From assembly GCF_014194695.1 (NCBI RefSeq), contig NZ_JACIAH010000012.1:1-64000 (forward strand): 64,000 nt of DNA, in the 5' to 3' direction. A model generated the notes under the pieces. The model was given only the letters and a program-made list of their open reading frames with translations, was not told the DNA's origin and did not search any database. This DNA is from Rhizobium sp. BK399. GTDB lineage: Bacteria > Pseudomonadota > Alphaproteobacteria > Rhizobiales > Rhizobiaceae. Below, in pieces: positions 23,765 through 32,185 of this stretch (position 1 is its first letter; the number at the start of each line of letters is the position of its first letter). The translations under genes were made by a program, and so were the position numbers.

Positions 23765-24781
23765 TCAATCCTTGAAAACCTGCTTCCAGTCGGCTTTCAT
23801 GTCGATCAAGGTCCAACCAGTTATCGCGGCTGCGTCGAGGGCCTTGTCCAGGCGCCCGAAGTCCGTTTCGCGGTCATATGCATATTCACGGTCGGCATCG
23901 GTATGATGAACGAGCATGCCAAGGCGCGCGGGCGCCCCTGCCATGGTTGTCCACTGCAGCATTTCGAGGTCGCCATCCGAGTTGCCGAAGGCGGCAATCG
24001 GCCTTTGCCCGATCGCTTCATTGATCCCAACCGGCTTCCCGGCCTTGTCGTCTATAAAATTGACCTCCGGAAGCCGGTACAAGGTCGGCATATCGTCCTG
24101 CATCCTGAATTCGGTCTTGATAGAGGAACCGATCACCTGTTCCGGGGGCACGCCATAGGCCTTTTCTGTCCACGGCCGCATGAATTCCACGCCGCCTCCC
24201 GAAACAATGAAGGTCTTGAATCCATTGGCGCGAAGATAGGCCATCAGTTCGACCATCGGCTGATAGACAAGTTCCGTGTAAGGACGCTTGAACTTCGGAT
24301 CTCGTGCGGTGAAAAGCCAGTCGGTGACAACCTTTCTAAACTCGGTTGTCGTCATTCCCGCATGGGTCAGCATGATGAGTTCCACGAGGCCTTTTTCGCC
24401 TGACGCGGCGAGAGCCTTCATGTCGCCGTCAAGCACGGCCTTGAACGGTTGTGTATCTTTCCATTCCGGATGCTGCGGAGCGAGCGTCTTCACGCGATCG
24501 AGGGCGAAGGCAAGCTGCGTGTACATCGGATGCTCGACCCAAAGAGTGCCGTCATTGTCAAACACCGCGACCCGCTCCGCCTCCGTTACGAAGTCCGCAG
24601 AGCCCTGCTTTGTCACCCTACCAACGAAGGAGACGATGGCGGCCTTTGACGCGGTCTCGTTCCAGGAAGGCAACGGGTCACTCTGTGCCCAGGCGGTTGT
24701 CGGCCCGGCCCACAGAGGAAGACCGATCGCGAGGATGCCATTTCGTGAACTTGTGAGGAATTTGCGACGCGTGGCCTCCAT
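23765..24781 (-). CDS. Tat-exported HAD-superfamily phosphatase
   Basis: 338 aa; AGGAGG before the ATG. The start TRRKFLTSSRNGILAIG is a twin-arginine signal ending near AWA-Q. HAD motif I is FDNDGTLW near 74 (nucleophile Asp), motif II FIVSGG near 190, motif III the Lys near 240 and motif IV FGNSDGDLEML near 265. These exported HADs resemble phosphoserine-phosphatase-like acid phosphatases. Folding before export suits a metal-binding enzyme. Its gene lies just after a deleted sulfatase copy, and a relic of a second HAD lies between the two intact sulfatases. Confidence 0.83.
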   Translation of the reverse strand: MEATRRKFLTSSRNGILAIGLPLWAGPTTAWAQSDPLPSWNETASKAAIVSFVGRVTKQGSADFVTEAERVAVFDNDGTLWVEHPMYTQLAFALDRVKTLAPQHPEWKDTQPFKAVLDGDMKALAASGEKGLVELIMLTHAGMTTTEFRKVVTDWLFTARDPKFKRPYTELVYQPMVELMAYLRANGFKTFIVSGGGVEFMRPWTEKAYGVPPEQVIGSSIKTEFRMQDDMPTLYRLPEVNFIDDKAGKPVGINEAIGQRPIAAFGNSDGDLEMLQWTTMAGAPARLGMLVHHTDADREYAYDRETDFGRLDKALDAAAITGWTLIDMKADWKQVFKD

Positions 24782-24849
24782 TTCGGCATCCTCCTGAATT
24801 GCTTATGTCACTTGGGGAAGTGGCGGCCTTGTTGGCCCCACATCGGGAT

Positions 24850-25007
24850 GAGTTGCCGCTCGGCAAGGTGGTGGATGCGACCGCAAGCTCGTGTGTACCC
24901 GCTGGATACTTTGAGAGTTCGAAATCGTGATCGGACGAGTGCAGCCCCAACTCCACCGCCCCGATCCAGCCAAAAAAGGTTCTGCTACTCATCTCAAATC
25001 CTTCCAT
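24850..25007 (-). pseudogene. Sulfatase relic: start fused to end, body deleted
   Basis: Reading leftward, the first 50 bp match the start of the sulfatase at 27282-28949 almost base for base (MEGFEMSSRTFFGWIGA versus MEGFEMSSRTYFGCIGA). The next 100 bp match its last 100 bp, ending TLPSGN with the stop changed to TCA. About 1.5 kb of coding sequence between them is missing. It is therefore a paralogous sulfatase gene that suffered a large internal deletion. It still carries the upstream control motif at 25127-25145 and leads into the HAD gene. Confidence 0.8.
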
Positions 25008-25126
25008 TGGATGTCGGTTGATACGGGTGTCGCATGGGGCGGAACACGACCTCTTTTCGAAAAGACCGCATGGCGCGGCGAGGGGCTCCCGCTGCCATAA
25101 AACCGTATCCCATGGCGTTTTTTTTC

Positions 25127-25145
25127 GATATTGCCCTTTCGGGAA
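25127..25145 (-). promoter_or_regulatory. 19-bp conserved motif, copy 1 (before the HAD-cytochrome unit)
   Basis: Minus strand TTCCCGAAAGGGCAATATC. It differs from copy 2 at two positions and from copy 3 at three. It lies about 120 bp before the relic sulfatase start. Similarity to copy 2 continues about 50 bp upstream, with a second box TAGTGYCACC. Candidate binding site of the neighbouring LuxR-type regulator. Confidence 0.6.
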
Positions 25146-25375
25146 TCAAAGCCCGCGAGCAATCAACGGCAGTGTTTTCGTCGGTGGCACTACCTCGCCG
25201 CCGAGGGAGACAGGCCAGTCGGACGACAGGATGAAGGATGCAGTTTTGCCGCTATTATGGCTGACGCTGAAAGAACTTGCGCCTCAGTCGGGTAACGACG
25301 AACCGGCTTCTCGCTAGAAACAAAGTCACCTTGTCAACACAGTCGGTTGTTGCGTGCTTTGTCGGCACCTTCCGC

Positions 25376-25405
25376 CTGCAGGCAGTCTGGTGAGACCGCC
25401 TGCAG
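25376..25405 (-). terminator. Hairpin after the second sulfatase gene
   Basis: 13-bp stem CTGCAGGCGGTCT / AGACTGCCTGCAG (one G-U) with a 4-nt loop, 15 bp after the stop at 25420. No strong U-run, but the size and position fit a terminator between this gene and the next transcription unit. Confidence 0.6.
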
Positions 25406-25419
25406 CAAGATCGGCTCCA

Positions 25420-27054
25420 TCAGTTGCCGGTACCCTTTGCCGCCGCCGCAGCCTGGGCCATGCGTGTCTGCATCTCGGCCTTGACGGCGTCCAGATTGAA
25501 GCTGGCGCCCCGCTGCATTGGAGGAAAGTCAAGGAAGGTCTGGAGTTCCTTTCCGACCAATTGCTGAACGAACACGAAACGCCAGAATTGGTATTTGAAC
25601 CAGTCGAAGTACTGCTGCCCGCCTTCTTTCGTTCCGTTGTTGGGCCAACCAGTCCGCTCGAACGGGTCGAGTCGCAGGTTAGTGATGTAGGGAACGTCAG
25701 GATGGGTCTTTTCGCCAACCCATCCCTGGGGCTGGTCGATGAAACGGAACTTGTAGTCGTCGATGCGCACCGCGCCGACCGTGCTTTCACCGAGGTAGAA
25801 GATCTCGTGACGTGCAGACGGTCCCTTGCCGGTGATAGCGGCCGTCTGATCGTAGCCGTCAAGATGGTTCTTGTATGTCCGGTCTCCTATCGTTTTGCCT
25901 TGCAGCAATTCGTTGGTGATGTTGGGATTGCCGGCTGCCGCAACAAAGGTCGGCAACCAGTCCAGACCGGAGAAAATGCCGTTCTGCACCACGTCCGCCG
26001 GGACATGTCCAGGCCAGCGTAGAAGTGCAGGCACGCGGAATCCACCTTCCAGAACGGTACCCTTTGACTGCGCAAAAGGTGTCTGTCCCCCATCGGGCCA
26101 CGTGAACACTTCCGTTCCATTGTCGGTCGTGAACAGGATGATGGTGTTGTCGTCCTCGCCAAGCTCTTTAATCTTCTGCATGACGAGCCCAACGTCGTCG
26201 TCCAGTTGTGCCATCCCGGCTTCCTCTTCCGACCAGCCGTTCTCAGCATTTCGCATCGCCTCGTACTTCGGAGAGAGATGGGTGACGATGTGCATACGGG
26301 TGGGGTTCAGCCAGACGAAGAAGGGCTTGTTGTCCTGCTTGGCCTTCGCCATGAAGCTTGTTGCGAAGTCGCGGATCTCGTCGTCGACCGTTTCCATCCG
26401 CTTGGGATAGAGAGTGCCTGCATCCTCGATCCTCTGCTTGCCGATTTTACCCCAACGCGGCATCTCGGTTGGATCATCCGTGTCAGTCGCCCAACTGTGA
26501 ACCATGTTGCGCGGCCCGACCACGTTCAACAGATCCTGCGGATAGTTCGGATGAGCCGGATCCTCCATCGCGTCGAGATGGTAGAGGTAGCCGAAGAACT
26601 CATCGAAGCCGTGAACGGTCGGCAGGAACTCGTTCTTGTCACCGAGATGGTTCTTGCCGAATTGGCCGGTGGCGTAGCCCATTGACTTTAAGACAGTGGC
26701 CAAAGTCACCGCCTCCGCCGGCAGGCCAGTCGCGGCGCCGGCCTGCCCAACGGTTGTCATGCCCGTTCGGATCGGCAGCTCGCCGGTGATGAAGTTGGCC
26801 CGACCCGCCGTACAACTGGCCTCGGCATAATAGTCCGTGAACAGCATGCCTTCCTTGGCGATCTTGTCGAGATTGGGGGTGCGGCCGGCCATTAAGCCGC
26901 GGTGATAGGCTCCGATGTTCCACATGCCAATATCATCGCCCATGATGACCAGGATATTGGGTTTCGATTGCTCTTGAGCCCGTGCGGGCGCTTGCCCGCC
27001 GAACAACAGCGCACTGCCACATAGCAGGACGGTCGCCAGAATGCCTTGTCTCAT
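25420..27054 (-). CDS. Secreted type I sulfatase (second of pair)
   Basis: 544 aa from the ATG at 27054 (GGGAG upstream); the long upstream extension of the frame lies over a gene relic. Signal peptide 1-26 (ending ARA-Q). Sulfatase features: NILVIMGDDIG with the metal Asp pair near 35, the formylglycine site SCTAGR with Cys81, GKNHLGD near 135, and a late metal site TTDNGTEVFTW. The core is CxAxR rather than CxPxR, as in some bacterial enzymes. It would cleave a sulfate or related ester in the periplasm or outside. No maturase gene is in the window. Confidence 0.87.
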   Translation of the reverse strand: MRQGILATVLLCGSALLFGGQAPARAQEQSKPNILVIMGDDIGMWNIGAYHRGLMAGRTPNLDKIAKEGMLFTDYYAEASCTAGRANFITGELPIRTGMTTVGQAGAATGLPAEAVTLATVLKSMGYATGQFGKNHLGDKNEFLPTVHGFDEFFGYLYHLDAMEDPAHPNYPQDLLNVVGPRNMVHSWATDTDDPTEMPRWGKIGKQRIEDAGTLYPKRMETVDDEIRDFATSFMAKAKQDNKPFFVWLNPTRMHIVTHLSPKYEAMRNAENGWSEEEAGMAQLDDDVGLVMQKIKELGEDDNTIILFTTDNGTEVFTWPDGGQTPFAQSKGTVLEGGFRVPALLRWPGHVPADVVQNGIFSGLDWLPTFVAAAGNPNITNELLQGKTIGDRTYKNHLDGYDQTAAITGKGPSARHEIFYLGESTVGAVRIDDYKFRFIDQPQGWVGEKTHPDVPYITNLRLDPFERTGWPNNGTKEGGQQYFDWFKYQFWRFVFVQQLVGKELQTFLDFPPMQRGASFNLDAVKAEMQTRMAQAAAAAKGTGN

Positions 27055-27059
27055 CGCAT

Positions 27060-27250
27060 TTCTCCCTTGAGTTTCCGTCGCCCCACTTGACATAAGGATC
27101 CAGTCCTCGTCGCACCCTGGACGCGAAGACGCGCGAAGAAATTCCAGGGTGACGATTGAACAGGACGATCCCGGAGATGCCAATTCGCCGAGATAAGAGG
27201 AATTTCCGATGCGTGCCCCCGACAGCCTCCTTTCATTACCGATGTTGTGC
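27060..27250 (-). pseudogene. Relic of a second Tat-HAD phosphatase gene start
   Basis: In one frame the DNA between the two sulfatases encodes GTHRKFLLSRRIGISGIVLF. It aligns with the HAD start EATRRKFLTSSRNGILAIGL, and the DNA matches are clear around CACGC(A/G)TCG(G/C)AAATTCCTC and GGCATC. An AAGGAGG site is present upstream as well. The rest of the HAD is gone. This is the second half of a sulfatase-HAD duplication. Confidence 0.62.
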
Positions 27251-27281
27251 GGTGGCGGCGGGGTAGGCCGCCAGATCAAAT

Positions 27282-28949
27282 TCAGTTGCCGCTCGGCAAA
27301 GTGATGGATACGCCTTCCTTCGCAAGCTCGTCTCGTACCCACTGGAACCGTTGATAGTTAGAGATCGTGATCGGACCGGTGTAGCCCATGCTTTGCAGTT
27401 TTCTCGGCGGATATTCGATATAGGTCGCCATGATTTTCTTCAGTTCTTCACCCATGACGACGCCCATCCATGTCCGCTCGGTGAAGTTGTTCATGAAGAT
27501 GTCATAGCGTTCCTGGGGATCCTGCCAGAGGTCGAACACCTGCGGCACTGTGGCGACGTATTTGTCCGGTCCCTTCCAGCCGAGGTTTGAATCGACCGCC
27601 AAACCACCGGTCAGGGCGCCGTCATCGCCACGAAGATTGAACACAAACTTGTAGTTGTTCACGCGTATCGCGCCGGGCGAAAGCTCGTTCTCCGTGAAGT
27701 AGAACCATGACTTGCGCTCCGACTTTCCTGTACCGAGCAGGATTGGCGACATGTCGTAGCTGTCGAAAATGATCGGCTTGTCCTCGCGGTCCTTGTCTGG
27801 CAAGGGAACACCGCCGACCGAGGCGAAGGTCGCCATCAGATCGAGGCCTCCTACGATATCGTGATTTTTGCTTCGCGGTTTGATCTTGCCGGGCCACACG
27901 GCAACGGCCGGAACCCGGTTGCCGCCTTCACGCAGCGTACCCTTTGTGCCGCGCAATGGGGTATACCCGGCATCGGGATAGACATCCTGCCAGGCCCCAT
28001 TGTCCGTGGTGTAGAAAACCAATGTGTTGCGGTCCATTCCGGTTTCACGCAACTTGTCCATGATCCGGCCAATTCGGGTGTCGAGTTCGACGACCGAATC
28101 CGCATACTTGCTCTTCGACAACGACCTGTGCTCGAATTCCGGCGCCGGCATGTTCGGTTGGTGGACCTTCATGAAGTTGACGTTGATGTAGAAGGGCTCG
28201 TCCGGCTTCTTGGCGGCCTCATCGAGGAACTCCAGCGCAGCCTTCTCGACATAGCCGTCGAAGAACGGAATGCCGACCACGCCTTCCTTGCCGTCGATGA
28301 CAGGTGTATCGACATACTGGCCATTGATCTTAAAATCTTCCGTCACCGGACCACCGGCCTTTCCCGACAATGCCCCCTTGGTGACCTTCTGGAACATCTC
28401 CCGCAATTTGGGATCCATATCGGGGAACCAGGTCGGATCGGCGTAAGTGTAGGCGTTGAGGTGGTAGAGGCCCGCATAGCGCATTTCGTCGTAGCCCTGG
28501 GCATTGGGCAATGCGTAGTCCGACTCTCCGAGATGCCACTTCCCGGTGAAATAGGTGTGGTAGCCACCGCGCTTCAATACCGATCCGAGTGTCCACTCTG
28601 CCGCAGGCAGGCCGCCGCCCTGGCCCTGGAACGCGACCGTCGTCATGCCACTGCGGTTCGGGATCCGCCCCGTTTGCATCGCGGCGCGTCCAGGGGTGCA
28701 ACTGGGTTGCGCGTAAAAGGAAAAGAAGGTCATGCCCTCATCGGCGAGCCGGTCGATATTGGGGGTTGGCATGCCGCGGCCTTCGCCGCCGCCATAAGGG
28801 CCAAGATCGCCCAATCCGGTATCATCCGAAACGATGAACAGGATATTTGGTTTACGCTGAGGCTCCTGAGCTTGCACGGGAGAGGTCCCGCATAGCATCG
28901 TGAGAGATGCAAGGGCTCCGATGCAGCCAAAATAGGTTCTGCTACTCAT
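27282..28949 (-). CDS. Secreted type I sulfatase (first of pair)
   Basis: 555 aa from the ATG at 28949, preferred over the ATG at 28964 because GGAAGGA lies 6 bases before it. Signal peptide ends near VQA-Q. Motifs: NILFIVSDDTG (metal Asp pair) near 37, formylglycine site SCTPGR with Cys84, GKWHLG near 135, YTTDNGAW near 310. Length and motifs fit arylsulfatase-type enzymes. First gene of the sulfatase pair, with the control motif about 145 bp upstream, divergent from the sensor kinase. Confidence 0.88.
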   Translation of the reverse strand: MSSRTYFGCIGALASLTMLCGTSPVQAQEPQRKPNILFIVSDDTGLGDLGPYGGGEGRGMPTPNIDRLADEGMTFFSFYAQPSCTPGRAAMQTGRIPNRSGMTTVAFQGQGGGLPAAEWTLGSVLKRGGYHTYFTGKWHLGESDYALPNAQGYDEMRYAGLYHLNAYTYADPTWFPDMDPKLREMFQKVTKGALSGKAGGPVTEDFKINGQYVDTPVIDGKEGVVGIPFFDGYVEKAALEFLDEAAKKPDEPFYINVNFMKVHQPNMPAPEFEHRSLSKSKYADSVVELDTRIGRIMDKLRETGMDRNTLVFYTTDNGAWQDVYPDAGYTPLRGTKGTLREGGNRVPAVAVWPGKIKPRSKNHDIVGGLDLMATFASVGGVPLPDKDREDKPIIFDSYDMSPILLGTGKSERKSWFYFTENELSPGAIRVNNYKFVFNLRGDDGALTGGLAVDSNLGWKGPDKYVATVPQVFDLWQDPQERYDIFMNNFTERTWMGVVMGEELKKIMATYIEYPPRKLQSMGYTGPITISNYQRFQWVRDELAKEGVSITLPSGN

Positions 28950-29093
28950 CTCAAATCCTTCCATTGGATGCCTGGATTGACGACGGTGGCTACGCCCGCA
29001 TCAACTCACCCGGGCGGGCTTCAAGCGGTCGAATGATAAGGGGAGTGTGCTCCAGCCGACCGGAGCAGATCCTACTCGATGCAGGAATCCGCC

Positions 29094-29112
29094 GAAATTG
29101 CCCTTTAGGGAA
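29094..29112 (-). promoter_or_regulatory. 19-bp conserved motif, copy 2 (sulfatase/kinase divergent region)
   Basis: Minus strand TTCCCTAAAGGGCAATTTC, upstream of the sulfatase pair and about 85 bp before the histidine kinase start on the other strand. It contains a near-palindrome TTCCCTAAAGGGCAA. A TAGTGTCACC box lies about 40 bp further upstream relative to the sulfatases, as in copy 1. Confidence 0.6.
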
Positions 29113-29196
29113 TCCGGGCAATCATCAGTAGTATTTCGGTAGGTGACACTACAGCGGGCAGCTGTTATTGTTTGCCCGCCTTTGGGGGGCGGACAA

Positions 29197-31089
29197 ATGT
29201 GTTGGGGCGAAGCACGGGTTCGAACTCAATATACCAGGCTTTGGCTGGCGACGATCTTGTTCGTTGCATTCAACTGCTTTCCCGCCGCCTCCGAAATACT
29301 CCCCCCCGTTGCAGGCCGGGCACCACGCATCCTTATTGTCTACCCCTATGACGAGAGGATCGTGGCAACGACCGTTGCCGGAGAAGCACTGCGAAGCCGC
29401 CTGATCGAGGCGACGAACAGCAGGATCGACCTGTTTTCCGAGTTCCTGGATCTATCAAGGTTTCCGGAAACCGATCATGCCAAACGCATGGGAGAGTACC
29501 TCGCCAGAAAATACGAAGCTCGTCGCCCCGATGTCGTCGTTGCCCTCGGAAAAGAAGCCGCCATCTTCATAACGGCGAATCGGGACGCGATTGCTCCCGG
29601 TGCGAAAATAGTCGCGGCCGGTTTCGGCAGCTCGACTGCAGAAAAGATCGGCCTGCCGAAGGAGGTGATCGGTGCCTTCTCAACCTTCGACATCCTGAAA
29701 ACCGCGGAGATGGCCCGCCGCCTCCAGCCAGACGCCCGTCACCTCTATATCATCGGCGGATCGGCAGACTTCGACCGGGAATGGCTGGCATCGGCGCGCG
29801 CCGCTCTTGGCGAGTTCGCCGCCCGTTATGACACGACATATGTGGAAGATCTGACGATTGACGAGTTTGTCGACCGATCAGCTCACGTGCCAAGGGATAG
29901 CATTATCCTTATGTTGACGATCTTCAAGGACAGGACCGGCCGCAATTTCATCCCACGCGAGGCCGTCAGGCAGATCGCAGCGACTGCCAGTGCACCGATC
30001 TACGGGCCCTATCAAACCTACGTCGACTATGGTGTTGTCGGAGGCAACACCGTCACATTCGATAGCCTCGGTCAAACCGTTGCCGATCTGGTCCTCAATG
30101 CGATTGCCGGCAGACCGGGGCAGGATGTCGACGCACCTCAGACCTATTTTGCCGATGCGCGGCAATTGCAGCGCTGGGGCCTTTCGCTGCAGAACCTGCC
30201 AGCCGGCACAATCATAATGCACCAGAAAATGAGCCTCTGGCAGGAGCACTGGCTGGTGGTGACAGCGACATTCGGTGTCGTAACGATGCAGGCAACCGTC
30301 ATCGCCATTCTGTTGCTGGAGCGGCGCCGTCGTCGTGCAGCAGAGAGCAGGGCCCGCATTCACCTGCTCGAAGCCGTTCACCTGAACCAGTCGGCAACAG
30401 CGGGAGCCCTGTCTTCGTCGATCGCCCACGAGCTGAACCAGCCGCTGTCAGCCATTCGCAACAACGCTGAGGCCGCATCCGAATTGCTCCGGGGGAGGAG
30501 CCCGGACCTGCAATTGATCCAGCAGATTCTGGTCGACATCCAGGAAGACGACAAGCGGGCAAGCGACATCATCGGCAGGATGAGGGGGCTTCTGAAAAAG
30601 AGAAGCGACATCGATTGGCAGGAGTTCGACCTCAACGACGTTACTTCGAGTGCCATTCAAATCATCCACGGGGAGGCGGAACGGCGAGGGGTCACGTTGA
30701 AGGCGACCGAGGCGGCCGACAAGCTCATGGTCCGCGCCGACAAGGTCCACGTGCAGCAGGTCGTCCTCAATCTTGCAGCCAACGCGATGGACGCCATGTC
30801 GGAGGTTGCACGGGTGCGAAAGACCTTGACCTTCATAACGGGCGTATCAAATGACAGGGCGGCCCTGTGTGTCGCCGATACCGGCACAGGAATACCAGAA
30901 GACTGTCTGCCCAGTATATTTGAGCCTTTCTATACAACCAAGCAGGCAGGGACGGGCCTTGGCCTTTCCATAGCGCGGGCCATTGTTGAGACCTATGGTG
31001 GCGCGATATCAGCCTACAACCTGCCTGAGAGTGGCGCGATTTTTCGTATAGACCTGCCTCTGGTCAAGCGGCAGGAGGAACCGGAATGA
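29197..31089 (+). CDS. Histidine kinase with periplasmic ABC-binding-protein-like sensor
   Basis: 630 aa from the ATG at 29197 (GGGGGGCGG upstream). Signal/anchor at about 10-35. The sensor part at about 40-330 has ILIVYPYDERI, VVVALGKEA and VDYGVVGGNTVTFDSLG, the pattern of ABC-transporter substrate-binding (ABC_sub_bind type) domains. One membrane helix lies near 350-375. HisKA has His411 in SIAHELNQPLSAI, HATPase the N box NLAANAMDAM and G boxes DTGTGIP and GTGLGLSIA. The sensed ligand is periplasmic. The gene overlaps the response regulator gene by 4 bp. Confidence 0.88.
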   Translation: MCWGEARVRTQYTRLWLATILFVAFNCFPAASEILPPVAGRAPRILIVYPYDERIVATTVAGEALRSRLIEATNSRIDLFSEFLDLSRFPETDHAKRMGEYLARKYEARRPDVVVALGKEAAIFITANRDAIAPGAKIVAAGFGSSTAEKIGLPKEVIGAFSTFDILKTAEMARRLQPDARHLYIIGGSADFDREWLASARAALGEFAARYDTTYVEDLTIDEFVDRSAHVPRDSIILMLTIFKDRTGRNFIPREAVRQIAATASAPIYGPYQTYVDYGVVGGNTVTFDSLGQTVADLVLNAIAGRPGQDVDAPQTYFADARQLQRWGLSLQNLPAGTIIMHQKMSLWQEHWLVVTATFGVVTMQATVIAILLLERRRRRAAESRARIHLLEAVHLNQSATAGALSSSIAHELNQPLSAIRNNAEAASELLRGRSPDLQLIQQILVDIQEDDKRASDIIGRMRGLLKKRSDIDWQEFDLNDVTSSAIQIIHGEAERRGVTLKATEAADKLMVRADKVHVQQVVLNLAANAMDAMSEVARVRKTLTFITGVSNDRAALCVADTGTGIPEDCLPSIFEPFYTTKQAGTGLGLSIARAIVETYGGAISAYNLPESGAIFRIDLPLVKRQEEPE

Positions 31090-31718
31090 AACCGATCATC
31101 CATATTGTCGATGATGACCAATCCTACCGTATTGCGACCGAGAGGCTGCTTTCGGCTCATGGGCGCACGGTCAGGGGGTACGGGTCCGGAGACGAGTTCC
31201 TGGCTTGCGTGGAAGACGGCGCGACGGGCTGTGTTCTGCTTGACCTGCAAATGCCTGGGCTGTCCGGTTTGGAAATTCAACAGCAATTGCGGGACAGGGC
31301 GCCGCTGCTTCCGATCGTCTTTCTCACCGGAGAAGGAGATATCAAGGCAAGCGTTGAGGCGATGAAGGCAGGTGCCGAGGATTTTCTAGAGAAACCAGGT
31401 TCTGCAGCGGTCCTGCTTGAGACGATCGAGCGTGCGCTCAATCGATCTGAAAAGCAGCGGGCGCAGCGCGAGCATATCAAGGCGCAGCAAATGCGGGTGA
31501 AGAGCTTGAGCCTGCGGGAAACCAGCGTTTTCGAGATGATCGTGCGTGGGCAGCTTAACAAGCAGATAGCGTTCGCGCTTGGCATATCTGAGCGAACCGT
31601 CAAGGTTCACCGCCACCAGGTGATGGAGAAGCTCGGAGCACGCTCGCTGGCTGACGTAGTGTTGATTGCGGCAAATGCGGGTTTCGTCGACCGTCCTGCG
31701 GGAGGTTCAGAGCCATGA
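31086..31718 (+). CDS. FixJ/NarL-type response regulator with LuxR DNA-binding domain
   Basis: 210 aa. Receiver domain at 1-120 with phospho-Asp near 53 in LLDLQMPG and Lys in LEKPGS, LuxR-type HTH at about 140-205 (SLRETSVFEMIVRGQLNKQI, SERTVKVHRHQVMEKLG). Partner of the kinase just upstream, overlapping ATGA. The 19-bp motif copies before the sulfatase, HAD-cytochrome and lone-receiver genes are the obvious candidate sites. Confidence 0.88.
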   Translation: MKPIIHIVDDDQSYRIATERLLSAHGRTVRGYGSGDEFLACVEDGATGCVLLDLQMPGLSGLEIQQQLRDRAPLLPIVFLTGEGDIKASVEAMKAGAEDFLEKPGSAAVLLETIERALNRSEKQRAQREHIKAQQMRVKSLSLRETSVFEMIVRGQLNKQIAFALGISERTVKVHRHQVMEKLGARSLADVVLIAANAGFVDRPAGGSEP

Positions 31719-31728
31719 TCGATGGGTT

Positions 31729-31747
31729 TTCCCCTTAGGGCAATATC
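31729..31747 (+). promoter_or_regulatory. 19-bp conserved motif, copy 3 (before the lone receiver gene)
   Basis: Plus strand TTCCCCTTAGGGCAATATC, 67 bp before the GTG of the receiver gene. As with the other two copies, it is oriented in the direction of the gene it precedes. Confidence 0.6.
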
Positions 31748-31813
31748 CCCCAACCGCCAACACGCCTACAGTGACCCATCGGATCTCGCGCACTTTCACG
31801 TGGAGGGCCTGAG

Positions 31814-32185
31814 GTGGGAAAGAAGAGCCGTACAGTTGCTGTCGTCGATGACGACGGGAGTCTTCGCCGAAGCGTCGCACGGCTTGTAAATGCTTACGGG
31901 TTTTCGGCCGTCGAGTACGCATCGGCTGAGGCCTTTCTCAACAGAGATTCGGAGGCTGCGATTGATTGTCTCGTGTTGGATATCGATCTGGAGGGGATCA
32001 CCGGTCTCGAATTGCAGTCGAAGTTGGACATGGCTGGTTCAACGCTGCCCGTCATATTTATCACTGCCCTCGAGGACGAGCTCCTGAAGAAGGCCGCCGA
32101 GCGGACGCGGTGCATTGCATATTTGCAAAAACCGTTTGCAGGAGCCGCTCTCATCGCCGCGATCAACAAGGCACTGCAATCGTGA
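31814..32185 (+). CDS. Single-domain FixJ-type receiver protein
   Basis: 123 aa, GTG start with GGAGGG upstream. Receiver with VAVVDDDGSLRRSV (acidic pair), phospho-Asp in VLDIDLEG near 55, Thr/Ala in FITALED and Lys in LQKPF. No output domain. Its own copy of the 19-bp motif suggests control by the neighbouring kinase-regulator pair and a feedback or phosphate-sink role. Confidence 0.82.
   Translation: MGKKSRTVAVVDDDGSLRRSVARLVNAYGFSAVEYASAEAFLNRDSEAAIDCLVLDIDLEGITGLELQSKLDMAGSTLPVIFITALEDELLKKAAERTRCIAYLQKPFAGAALIAAINKALQS

Noticed and set aside
27861..28895. 344-codon plus-strand frame over the first sulfatase
   Set aside because: Antisense shadow of a gene with intact catalytic motifs.
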